This document shows positions 5,717 through 12,001 of a stretch of DNA of 15,602 nucleotides, piece by piece. Numbering within the stretch: the stretch's first letter is position 1; every line of letters starts with the position of its first letter. Below the pieces are notes generated by a model, which saw nothing but the letters and a program-made list of their open reading frames with translations, did not search any database and was not told where the DNA came from. Origin of the DNA: Aquificaceae bacterium (GTDB lineage: Bacteria; Aquificota; Aquificia; Aquificales; Aquificaceae); the NCBI GenBank assembly GCA_025057245.1, contig JANWYC010000008.1:1-15602 (forward strand). Direction: 5' to 3'. The translations under genes were made by a program, and so were the position numbers.

Positions 5717-6694
5717 GTGAGGTTGACCTTCCCACTGACCATCATCGGCTTTTTTGTGTTTCTCGCCCTCTTTGCAGACTTTATAGCTCCATACCCATAC
5801 GCACTGCAAAACAGAAGAGCTCCCTTCCACCCGCCTACAAAGATACACCTGTTTAAAGATGGTCTTCCCACTCTACCCTACGTGCATCCTTACAAGATGA
5901 AAGACCAACTTTTTAAAGTATACGAAGAGGACAAAAGCGTATACTGTAGGGTAAAGTTCCTCACGCAGACAACTTACGGCTTTAAGCTATTCTGGGTGGA
6001 TGAACCATGTAAGCTCTACCTTCTCGGCACAGACAAGTTGGGTAGGGATGTGTTTAGTAGGCTTTTGTATGGTGCAAGAGTTTCCCTTACCATAGGTTTT
6101 GTAGGTGTAACGGTAACCTTTCTTCTCGGTAGCCTTATAGGCGGTCTTTCGGGATACTTTGGTGGCAGAGTAGACAGCTTTATAATGAGAATCGTGGAAG
6201 TGCTTCTTGCCATACCAACCTTTTACCTTATGCTCTCCCTTAGGTCCGTTTTTCCACTTACCATGGAAAGCCTTCAGGTGTTTATTATGGTGGTTTTTAT
6301 CCTCTCCTTTCTTGGTTGGGCTGGATTGGCAAGGGTGGTAAGGGGTATGGTGCTGTCTCTCAGGGAGAAGGAGTTTATTCAGTCCGCAAAAACTTACGGT
6401 GCTGGCACTTTAAGAATACTCAGAGTTCATGTGCTACCCAATGCCTACTACTACCTTATTGTCTCTGCTACCTTGTCTTTTCCCGGCTACATACTGGCGG
6501 AGGCTTCCTTGAGCTTTCTTGGTCTTGGAATACAAGAACCCTTTCCCAGCTGGGGCAACATGCTATCTGACGCAAGAAACGTAAACCTAATATCAGCCCA
6601 CCCGTGGATACTCTCCCCGGGCATAGCTCTCTTTCTTCTGGTCATAGCCTTTAACCTCTTGGGAGATAACCTTTTAAAGAGAGAAGGAAAATGA
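5717..6694 (+). CDS. OppC/DppC-type ABC transporter permease
   Basis: This is a membrane-spanning permease of the oligopeptide/dipeptide/nickel ABC family. The 325 residues begin with a hydrophobic segment (6-25) and the family signature FADFIAPYPY. A periplasmic insert of about 75 residues follows. Then comes the conserved LLGTDKLGRDVFSRLLYGAR block (about 102-121), which precedes the five-helix core. The cytoplasmic EAA loop that contacts the ATPase is EFIQSAKTYGAGTLRILRVH (219-238) followed by VLPN. LAEASLSFLGLGIQEPFPSW (260-279) is also typical. The start is a GTG nine bases after a -10 hexamer, with no Shine-Dalgarno sequence. No binding protein, ATPase or partner OppB permease is nearby, so the rest of the transporter must be encoded elsewhere. 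The substrate cannot be deduced. The stop overlaps the pyrK ATG as ATGA. Confidence 0.9.
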   Translation: MRLTFPLTIIGFFVFLALFADFIAPYPYALQNRRAPFHPPTKIHLFKDGLPTLPYVHPYKMKDQLFKVYEEDKSVYCRVKFLTQTTYGFKLFWVDEPCKLYLLGTDKLGRDVFSRLLYGARVSLTIGFVGVTVTFLLGSLIGGLSGYFGGRVDSFIMRIVEVLLAIPTFYLMLSLRSVFPLTMESLQVFIMVVFILSFLGWAGLARVVRGMVLSLREKEFIQSAKTYGAGTLRILRVHVLPNAYYYLIVSATLSFPGYILAEASLSFLGLGIQEPFPSWGNMLSDARNVNLISAHPWILSPGIALFLLVIAFNLLGDNLLKREGK

Positions 6695-7437
6695 TAGAAA
6701 CTCTCGGCATAGTGTTGGAGAACAAGCCACTTTCTAAAAGGTTATACCTTATGGTGGTTGACGCACCTGATATAGGGGAGAAGGTAAAGGCGGGGCAGTT
6801 TGTTATGTTAAAGGTCTCAGAAGGGCTTGACCCTATGGGGAGAAGGGCTTTTGCGGTGGCGGATGTGAGAGATAGTAGCTTGCTAATATTCTACGAGTTG
6901 GTCGGAAGGGGCACATTTTTACTGTCAAGGCTAAAAGGAGGAGAGGGTATTAGCCTTTTCGGACCTCTTGGCAAAGGTCTTTTTAACCTTGAGGGGAATA
7001 AGCATCTTCTGTTAGGTGGCGGTGTAGGGCTTGCGGGTCTTACCCTTTTGGGCAAAAAGCTAAGAGACGAGGGTAAAAAGGTGCTTTTTGTTTACGGAGG
7101 GAGGACAGAGGAACATTTAGGTATGGAAGGCTGGCTGTGGGAAGAAGGCTTTGAATACATACTATACACAGAGGATGGAAGTAAGGGCAGAAAGGGGTTA
7201 ATAACGGAAGCTCTTAAGGAGTTTGATAACTCTTGGAAGGTTCATGCCTGTGGACCTAAGGGTATGCTAAGGGCGCTTAAAAGCATGAAAACTGGACATG
7301 ACATGTATTTTTCCCTTGAGAGCAGGATGGCTTGTGGGTGGGGTGTGTGTCTTGGCTGTGTGGTAAAGACTACGGAGGGCTACAAAAGGGTTTGCTACGA
7401 AGGTCCAGTTTTTAGGGCGGAGGAGGTGTTTTTCTGA
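6691..7437 (+). CDS. pyrK: Dihydroorotate dehydrogenase electron transfer subunit
   Basis: PyrK is the FAD and [2Fe-2S] subunit that passes electrons between the FMN-containing PyrD (type 1B) and NAD. In order are a ferredoxin-reductase-like FAD-binding barrel with GQFVMLKV and RRAFAVAD (about 35-58), then a nucleotide-binding domain with LLLGGGVGLAGL (107-118) and HACGPKGML (185-193). The C-terminal iron-sulfur motif is ACGWGVCLGC, with Cys215, 220 and 223, plus Cys235. The 248-residue length is typical. The gene overlaps the permease stop by four bases, and its own TGA shares a base with the ribE ATG. No pyrD is visible in the window. The FAD it needs is made by RibF and its precursor by RibE, both encoded nearby. 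Confidence 0.9.
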   Translation: MIETLGIVLENKPLSKRLYLMVVDAPDIGEKVKAGQFVMLKVSEGLDPMGRRAFAVADVRDSSLLIFYELVGRGTFLLSRLKGGEGISLFGPLGKGLFNLEGNKHLLLGGGVGLAGLTLLGKKLRDEGKKVLFVYGGRTEEHLGMEGWLWEEGFEYILYTEDGSKGRKGLITEALKEFDNSWKVHACGPKGMLRALKSMKTGHDMYFSLESRMACGWGVCLGCVVKTTEGYKRVCYEGPVFRAEEVFF

Positions 7438-8060
7438 TGTTCACGGGGCTCGTGGAGAGCGTGGGCGTGGTGGAAAGCCTAAAGGGTGGTAGGCTTGCGG
7501 TAAGGTGTGAGCTGGATGATGTAAAGATAGGAGACAGCGTGGCGGTTAACGGTGTTTGCCTGACGGTTGTAAAGCTCCACAACGGTGTTTTTGAGTTTGA
7601 CCTTTCAGAAGAGACCCTATCCAGAAGCAACTTAAAGCTTCTCAAAAGGGGCGATTGCGTAAACCTTGAGAGAGCTCTCAGAGCTTCTGACAGACTTGGG
7701 GGACACATACTTCAAGGTCATGTGGACTTCACCGCGCCTATAGTTCACCTTCTTCAAAAGGGCGAGCATTGGTCTCTGGCGGTGAGAATAAAAGAGGATT
7801 ACGAAGTTTACTTCGTAGAAAAGGGTTCTGTGGGCGTAGATGGCATAAGTCTTACAATAAACAGGATAGAAGGTTATGTAATACACATAAACGTCATACC
7901 TCACACATACCAGAATACTAACTTGAGAACTAGGAAGGTAGGGGATATTTTAAACATTGAGGTGGACATACTGGGCAAGTACGTGGTGAATTACCTTAGG
8001 AAGGTTAGAGGAGACCGTTTGCAGAGACTTTTGGAAGACTTCTATAATATAAACGCATGA
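7437..8060 (+). CDS. ribE: Riboflavin synthase, alpha subunit
   Basis: This enzyme dismutates two molecules of 6,7-dimethyl-8-ribityllumazine into riboflavin and the pyrimidine that re-enters the pathway. It opens with the diagnostic MFTGLVESVG. It has two homologous lumazine-binding halves: AVNGVCLTVV in the first (about residues 35-44) and GVDGISLTINRI in the second, with GGHILQGHVD at the junction. The length of 207 residues is usual. The ATG shares its A with the pyrK stop (TGATG), and AGGAGGTG at 7420-7427 is a strong ribosome site. The stop overlaps the next ATG as ATGA. The last codons contain a TATAAT that probably serves the downstream gene. The gene is also called ribC in some bacteria. 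Confidence 0.95.
   Translation: MFTGLVESVGVVESLKGGRLAVRCELDDVKIGDSVAVNGVCLTVVKLHNGVFEFDLSEETLSRSNLKLLKRGDCVNLERALRASDRLGGHILQGHVDFTAPIVHLLQKGEHWSLAVRIKEDYEVYFVEKGSVGVDGISLTINRIEGYVIHINVIPHTYQNTNLRTRKVGDILNIEVDILGKYVVNYLRKVRGDRLQRLLEDFYNINA
8019..8048 (+). promoter_or_regulatory. Putative internal promoter for the EAL-HDOD gene
   Basis: Inside the end of ribE, TTGCAG (8019-8024) and a perfect TATAAT (8043-8048) are 18 bases apart. The -10 ends eight bases before the ATG at 8057, which has no Shine-Dalgarno sequence. The gene could be read both from the operon and as a leaderless transcript. Confidence 0.4.
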
Positions 8061-9271
8061 ATACTGTCTGTAGACAAGGCATATACAACAGAGAGGGGGA
8101 TATAGCTTTCTACGAAGTTATGCTTCAGGATAGAAAAACTGGTGCTTACCCAAAGGGCTTTGACTATCTAAAGGCTACCAGCATATCCATAGACGTGCTT
8201 ACGGAGATGGGTCCAAGGAAGGTGGGAAAGGGGAAGCTGGTGTTCGTAAACGTGCCAGCCATATTCCTCGAAGCTTCCATGTTTGACCTGCTACCACCTC
8301 AGTATGTGGGTATAGAGCTGGTGGAGAACAAGAGACTGTCTAACATCCTACTGGATGCCATACAGGACTTGGTAAGACAAGGTTTTAAGTTTTGCATAGA
8401 CGACTTTGGCTTTGAGAAGGTGGACTACCTCCCCCTTCTGAACAAATGCCACTTTGTGAAAATAGACCTGAAGAACAACCCATACGACAGAGAGGAACTG
8501 AAAGAGGTAATAAACATACTTAAAACTCTAAAAAAGGGTATAATAGCTAAAAACGTAGAAACAGAAAAAGACTACCAAATGGCTTACGAAATGGGCTTTG
8601 AATACTTTCAAGGCATCTACCTTTCACCGCCAACACTTTTGAGAGATGCAAGAACCATAGCCTTCCTAAAGTCTACAGTGCTTCAGGTATACGATGCCAT
8701 AAAGTCAAAGGATATAAAAAAGGTGGTAACCGCCGTTGAGAGGGATGTGGGTGTAACCTACAAACTGCTCAAATTTGTGAACTCCGCCTACTTTCCCAGA
8801 TTAAAGCAAATTGGTTCTGTAGAGGATGCGGTTATATACCTCGGTTTGGAGAACATAGCCAAGTTTACCATAGTCTTAGCCATATCAGAGATGTTTATAG
8901 AAGACGAGGAGAAAGACCTCTGGAAGAGAGCTCTTTTTAGGGCGAGCCTCTGTGAAAAGCTGGCGGAGATGAACCTAAAAGACGTAAAATACAAAGCCTA
9001 CCTTGTAGGTCTTCTCTCTCTATCCTGGGAAATATTTAGACAAAAACCCGAGGAACTCGCCAGAGATTTGGCGTTGGACAAAGATATAGTGGAAGCCTAC
9101 GAGAACAGCTTCTCCCCACTGGGTTCCATACTCACTCTTGTGGACTTTCTGGAAGATAGAAGGAATAAGGAAGCTATAGAAAGTGTGGCGAAGAAGATGG
9201 GTGTAAAACCAGAGAAGGTTAGCGACATACTAAGTCAGGCTCTGGCTGAGGCAGAGACTTTTGCAGTTTAG
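8057..9271 (+). CDS. EAL-HDOD signalling protein with a degenerate EAL domain
   Basis: The 404-residue protein pairs an N-terminal EAL-like domain (about 1-195) with a C-terminal HDOD domain (about 200-395), the architecture of YuxH/CdgJ-type proteins. EAL domains hydrolyse cyclic di-GMP. Here the EAL motif reads EVM with Gln where Arg is expected (YEVMLQ, 19-24). Asn65 (FVNVP), Glu87 (IELVE), the DDFG pair Asp115-Asp116, Lys135 (VKID) and Gln185 (YFQG) remain. The Glu of the usual AE-VE motif is Lys165 (AKNVE). It is therefore probably a non-catalytic binding or signalling domain. The HDOD part contains LLKFVNSAYFPRLKQIGSVE and AVIYLGLENI, typical of that family and lacking metal-binding HD pairs. 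It overlaps ribE by four bases and the convergent ccsA stop by four bases. The target process is unknown; relatives affect motility and surface behaviour. Confidence 0.85.
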   Translation: MNTVCRQGIYNREGDIAFYEVMLQDRKTGAYPKGFDYLKATSISIDVLTEMGPRKVGKGKLVFVNVPAIFLEASMFDLLPPQYVGIELVENKRLSNILLDAIQDLVRQGFKFCIDDFGFEKVDYLPLLNKCHFVKIDLKNNPYDREELKEVINILKTLKKGIIAKNVETEKDYQMAYEMGFEYFQGIYLSPPTLLRDARTIAFLKSTVLQVYDAIKSKDIKKVVTAVERDVGVTYKLLKFVNSAYFPRLKQIGSVEDAVIYLGLENIAKFTIVLAISEMFIEDEEKDLWKRALFRASLCEKLAEMNLKDVKYKAYLVGLLSLSWEIFRQKPEELARDLALDKDIVEAYENSFSPLGSILTLVDFLEDRRNKEAIESVAKKMGVKPEKVSDILSQALAEAETFAV

Positions 9272-10185
9272 TCCGTAGCGTAGCTGTGCATACCAGGGAA
9301 AAACAGGTTTACCGCAAAGAAGCATATGAGAACGGCTATAAAACCAAAGACAACCATCCAAGCAGTTCTTTTACCCTTCCAACCGAGCATCTGCCTTGCG
9401 TGTAGGTAAGCACCAAAAAATAGCCACACGATAAGAGACCACACCTCTTTTGGGTCCCAGCTCCAGTATCCACCCCAGGCTTCGTTAGCCCAAGCGGCAC
9501 CCAGAATGATGGATGCGGTCCACAAGGGAAAGACTAAGACGATGGATTTATAGGTTATCTCGTCAAGAACCTCCCTTGAAGGTAAAGGAAGTTGTGGAAA
9601 CCTTTCCTTTATGAGATAAAATACCGCACCACCAAAGCCTACTGTAAACCCGGCGTAGCCAACAAAGGCGGTGACCACATGCACATAAAGCCAGTAGCTT
9701 CTGAGAGCCGGCATAAGAGGCACTATGTCTTTTGATGCGTAGAAAATTGCAAAGGCGGATAGACCAAAAACCAAAGGAACTACCACAGCACCTATCAACC
9801 TTATGCCATACTTTCTTTCCAAGAACAGGTATATAAAACCAACCACAAAACTCCAAAAGGTTAGCGCTTCAAAAAGGTTGCTCCACGGTGGATGAGGAAC
9901 GCCCAGCTCATAGGTTTGGATGGTTCTCCTTACCATGCCCGCAAGGTTTAGAACAAGTCCAAGACCAAGACTTAAAGAAGCGATGATATTAACCATCCTG
10001 TCTCTAAGTAGCAAGGTGCTAATGTATACCAACGAAGAGAGGGCATAGGCAAGGGTTGCGGACTTATACCAAAAGGTGTTATCCACCTTTAAAAGCCCAA
10101 GGGTGAACCCGGATACTACTAAAAAAACCCAGGGCAGAAAACGGTAGTATCTATCTGCGGAGCTCTCCACGTATACTTCCTTCAT
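9268..10185 (-). CDS. ccsA: Cytochrome c biogenesis protein (CcsA/ResC family)
   Basis: CcsA works with its partner (CcsB/ResB) in system II cytochrome c maturation, moving haem across the membrane and attaching it to apocytochromes. The 305-residue protein has about eight hydrophobic segments. It carries the haem-binding tryptophan-rich WWD motif WGGYWSWDPKEVWSL (about 237-251). His residues at 98, 169, 262 and 300 lie in positions suited to haem ligation. The ATG overlaps the rplI stop as ATGA, so it is the fifth gene of the ribosomal protein operon. Its stop overlaps the convergent EAL-HDOD stop by four bases. No ResB partner is present here. The naming of CcsA and CcsB is swapped between organisms. 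Confidence 0.9.
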   Translation of the reverse strand: MKEVYVESSADRYYRFLPWVFLVVSGFTLGLLKVDNTFWYKSATLAYALSSLVYISTLLLRDRMVNIIASLSLGLGLVLNLAGMVRRTIQTYELGVPHPPWSNLFEALTFWSFVVGFIYLFLERKYGIRLIGAVVVPLVFGLSAFAIFYASKDIVPLMPALRSYWLYVHVVTAFVGYAGFTVGFGGAVFYLIKERFPQLPLPSREVLDEITYKSIVLVFPLWTASIILGAAWANEAWGGYWSWDPKEVWSLIVWLFFGAYLHARQMLGWKGKRTAWMVVFGFIAVLICFFAVNLFFPGMHSYATD

Positions 10186-10631
10186 GTCTTCTCCGGCTTC
10201 ACCTCAACTTTTAGGTCCACGCTCACGTCTGTATACAATTTAAGCGTAATGGTGTATATGCCAACCTCCTTTATGGGTGTTTTTATGACTATTTTTTTTC
10301 TGTCCACGTCAAAGCCCTTTTCCTTAAGAGCCTGAGCTATCTCCTGAGCGGTTACAGAGCCAAAGAGTCTGCCCTTTTCACCCACGCGTCTGTATATATC
10401 CAACATAAGACCTTCCATCTTCTTAGCCAGTTCCCGCGCCTTTTCTTTCTCCTTCTGCAGTTTCCTTGCCCTTTGAGATAGAATACCCTTTACGTGTTTA
10501 AGGTTTCCCTCTGTGGCAGGAAGGGCTATACCTCGGGGTATGAGATAGTTTCTGGCAAAACCGTCTTTGACGCTTACCACATCTCCAAAGACACCATAGC
10601 CCTCAAGGTCTTTAACGAGCACTACCTTCAT
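10182..10631 (-). CDS. rplI: Ribosomal protein L9
   Basis: L9 is a 50S protein with two RNA-binding domains joined by a long rigid helix. The 149 residues have the L9 signature MKVVLVKDLEGYGVFGDVVS, then DGFARNYLIPRGIALPAT. A Lys/Glu-rich connecting helix (about 55-78) is followed by a C-terminal domain with GRLFGSVTAQEIAQAL. A strong AAGGAGGT precedes the ATG, in the 11-base gap after rpsR. It sits in the conserved rpsF-ssb-rpsR-rplI order. The stop overlaps the ccsA start by four bases, coupling a cytochrome assembly gene to ribosome synthesis. Confidence 0.97.
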   Translation of the reverse strand: MKVVLVKDLEGYGVFGDVVSVKDGFARNYLIPRGIALPATEGNLKHVKGILSQRARKLQKEKEKARELAKKMEGLMLDIYRRVGEKGRLFGSVTAQEIAQALKEKGFDVDRKKIVIKTPIKEVGIYTITLKLYTDVSVDLKVEVKPEKT

Positions 10632-10642
10632 ACTCTACCTCC

Positions 10643-10864
10643 TTACGCAACCAGATATGGCAAAAGGGCAAGCTGTCTTGCTTTTTTAATCTCCCTTGCC
10701 AACATCCTTTGATGTTTGGCGCAAACGCCCGTTTGCCTACTACCCATAATTTTTCCGCGCTCTGTTATGAACTTTTTTAACTCCTCGTAGTTTTTGTAAT
10801 CTGGTTCCTTATTCCCCTCACAGAAGGGACAGTTTTTCTTCGCAGACCTTTTAAGCACTTCCAT
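10643..10864 (-). CDS. rpsR: Ribosomal protein S18, zinc-motif form
   Basis: S18 binds the 30S platform together with S6. The 73-residue protein has the S18 core [20 protein letters not shown] and the C-terminal LALLPYLV. The N-terminal part carries CPFC (Cys12 and Cys15), and together with CAKH (Cys48, His51) this could form a zinc site, as in the C+ forms of several ribosomal proteins. AAGGAGGT precedes the ATG. The gene lies 11 bases after ssb and 11 bases before rplI. Confidence 0.96.
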   Translation of the reverse strand: MEVLKRSAKKNCPFCEGNKEPDYKNYEELKKFITERGKIMGSRQTGVCAKHQRMLAREIKKARQLALLPYLVA

Positions 10865-10875
10865 AGAAAACCTCC

Positions 10876-11289
10876 TTAAAATGGTATTTCATCATCTTCA
10901 GAATTAAAAGGCTTGTCTTCCATGTAAATCTCTTCAGAAGATTGTTCCGCCGAAGACTCCTCAACCTTTGGTTTGCTTATAATCCTTATGCTGTCCGCAA
11001 GTATACGCACCCTGCTCTGGGTGTTGCCTTCTTTATCCGTCCACTTTTCTTGAACCAGCCTACCCTCTACCAGCACCATGTATCCCTTTGAAAGACGCGT
11101 GGACAAGCTCTCCGCCAGCTTGCCAAGTGCTTTAACTTCAAAAAAATGGCTCTCTTCCCTCCATGTTTCTCCTGACATATACCTTCTGTTGTATGCCAGA
11201 GAAAAGTCCGCTACCTGAGAACCTGAGGGCAAATACCTTATAGTTGGGTCTCTGGTTAACCTACCTATGATAAGGACCTTATTCAGCAT
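10876..11289 (-). CDS. ssb: Single-stranded DNA-binding protein
   Basis: SSB coats single-stranded DNA in replication, recombination and repair and recruits partners through its C-terminal tip. The 137 residues comprise an OB-fold (about 1-105), opening [20 protein letters not shown] and including [16 protein letters not shown] short acidic linker ends in the canonical tip DDEIPF. The linker is much shorter than in Escherichia coli SSB. The start overlaps rpsF by 11 bases, with GGAG upstream inside rpsF. The position between rpsF and rpsR is conserved in many bacteria. Confidence 0.97.
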   Translation of the reverse strand: MLNKVLIIGRLTRDPTIRYLPSGSQVADFSLAYNRRYMSGETWREESHFFEVKALGKLAESLSTRLSKGYMVLVEGRLVQEKWTDKEGNTQSRVRILADSIRIISKPKVEESSAEQSSEEIYMEDKPFNSEDDEIPF

Positions 11290-11611
11290 TCTTCTCCGCC
11301 TCCCTTGCGTGCATGTTCATCCATCTTATCACATCTTCGTTTATCTTGTAGTAAAAGTCAAGCTCGTTGGTGAGTTCTGGCTTTTCAGAACTTATGTGTA
11401 AGATGGCGTATCTGCCGTGGTTAAACCCCTTTATAGGGTATGCCAACTGCTTTGTCCCCCAGTCTATTGTGTTAAGAACCTCGCCACCCTTTTTCTGAAC
11501 AAAGTCTTTTATCTCCTGAAGTCTTCTCTGAAACTCTTCCTCCGACAGGGTGGGTTTAAAAACTACTACGCTTTCGTAGTTACGAACCGCTTTATAATAC
11601 CTTCTTGCCAT
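11279..11611 (-). CDS. rpsF: Ribosomal protein S6
   Basis: S6 is a 30S protein that pairs with S18. The 110-residue protein has the S6 core YESVVVFKPTLSEEE and KGGEVLNTIDWGTKQLAYPI, then GRYAILHI. A slightly extended N-terminus (MARRYYKAVRN) is followed by the usual strand. A very strong AGGAGGTGA lies just before the ATG at 11611. It is the first gene of the operon, with a promoter about 60 bases upstream, and the leader contains a small hairpin. In other bacteria the S6-S18 complex represses its own leader. That may hold here, but the leader does not show an obvious CCG-bulge motif. Confidence 0.97.
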   Translation of the reverse strand: MARRYYKAVRNYESVVVFKPTLSEEEFQRRLQEIKDFVQKKGGEVLNTIDWGTKQLAYPIKGFNHGRYAILHISSEKPELTNELDFYYKINEDVIRWMNMHAREAEKNAE

Positions 11612-11635
11612 GCTTCACCTCCTGGGCTTTTTTGG

Positions 11636-11655
11636 TCCCTGCACTACCGCAGGAA
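11636..11655 (-). promoter_or_regulatory. Hairpin in the rpsF leader
   Basis: In the minus-strand transcript TTCCTGC (11655-11649) can pair with GCAGGGA (11642-11636). That gives seven base pairs, one of them G-U, around the six-base loop GGTAGT. It lies between the promoter and the ribosome site, where S6-S18 autoregulatory hairpins occur in other bacteria. There is no T-run, so it is not a terminator. Confidence 0.4.
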
Positions 11656-11668
11656 CGAGGTTAAGTGC

Positions 11669-11680
11669 TATTATATCACA
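11669..11680 (+). promoter_or_regulatory. Putative rbfA -10 element, shared with the rpsF promoter
   Basis: TATTAT (11669-11674), or TTATAT two bases later, lies just six bases before the rbfA ATG at 11681. It uses the same base pairs as the minus-strand TATAAT of the rpsF promoter. There is no Shine-Dalgarno sequence, which suggests a leaderless message. No clear -35 was seen. Confidence 0.35.
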
Positions 11681-11699
11681 ATGGACATAAAAAAAGCAA
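11670..11699 (-). promoter_or_regulatory. Promoter of the rpsF-ssb-rpsR-rplI-ccsA operon
   Basis: On the minus strand TTGCTT (11699-11694) and TATAAT (11675-11670) are 18 bases apart. The -10 is preceded by TGA, giving the extended form TGATATAAT. Transcription would start near 11663, with a leader of about 50 bases. The -35 and spacer lie within the first codons of the divergent rbfA. Confidence 0.6.
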
Positions 11700-12001
11700 A
11701 ACTTGAGAAACTACTCATGGAAGAGCTGGCAGGTTTTGTTATGAGAGAGCTAAAAGACCCAAGACTACCTACGGTGGTTATAACGCACGTGGAGCTCTCA
11801 AAGGACAAGACTCACGCCAAGATTTATTTTACCACTTTAGAAGAGGGCTTGGAAAAAGAAGCGGAGCAAGTTTTGGAAGGTGCAAAGAACCACATAAGGG
11901 CAGAGCTTACGAAAAGATTGAGAGTAAGAAGACTGCCAGAGCTCCACTTTGTCTTTGACAGGGAGCTAAAAAGGATGGAGAAGATATGGGAGAGGTTGTA
12001 A
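11681..12001 (+). CDS. rbfA: 30S ribosome-binding factor A
   Basis: RbfA binds immature 30S subunits and helps the 16S rRNA 5' region mature. The 106-residue protein shows the family pattern: an N-terminal helix with LLMEELAGFVMRELKDPRLP, then VVITHVELSKDKTHAKIYFT with the conserved D-A-IY pattern. It ends with LTKRLRVRRLPELHFVFDRE. The ATG at 11681 gives the normal RbfA N-terminus. The frame is open for another 88 codons upstream, but that stretch is antisense to rpsF and has no RbfA character. The 3' end overlaps the helicase gene by 16 bases. Placement opposite the S6/S18 operon puts two ribosome-related units on one promoter region. Confidence 0.93.
   Translation: MDIKKAKLEKLLMEELAGFVMRELKDPRLPTVVITHVELSKDKTHAKIYFTTLEEGLEKEAEQVLEGAKNHIRAELTKRLRVRRLPELHFVFDRELKRMEKIWERL

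Noticed and set aside
5472..5871. Open frames across the orphan-permease divergent region (plus 5472-5678 and minus 5602-5871)
   Set aside because: Neither has a ribosome site, and both overlap better-supported genes or promoter elements; the translations look non-coding.
7412..7708. Minus-strand open frames opposite pyrK and ribE
   Set aside because: Ser/Thr/Pro/Leu-rich text with no domain or ribosome site, mirroring the codons of the real plus-strand genes.
9260..9280. Intrinsic terminator between the convergent EAL-HDOD and ccsA genes
   Set aside because: The two stop codons overlap and no GC-rich hairpin with a T-run is visible on either strand.
11417..11680. Long upstream extension of the rbfA frame
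   Set aside because: It is antisense to rpsF, lacks RbfA similarity, and the normal RbfA N-terminus begins at 11681.
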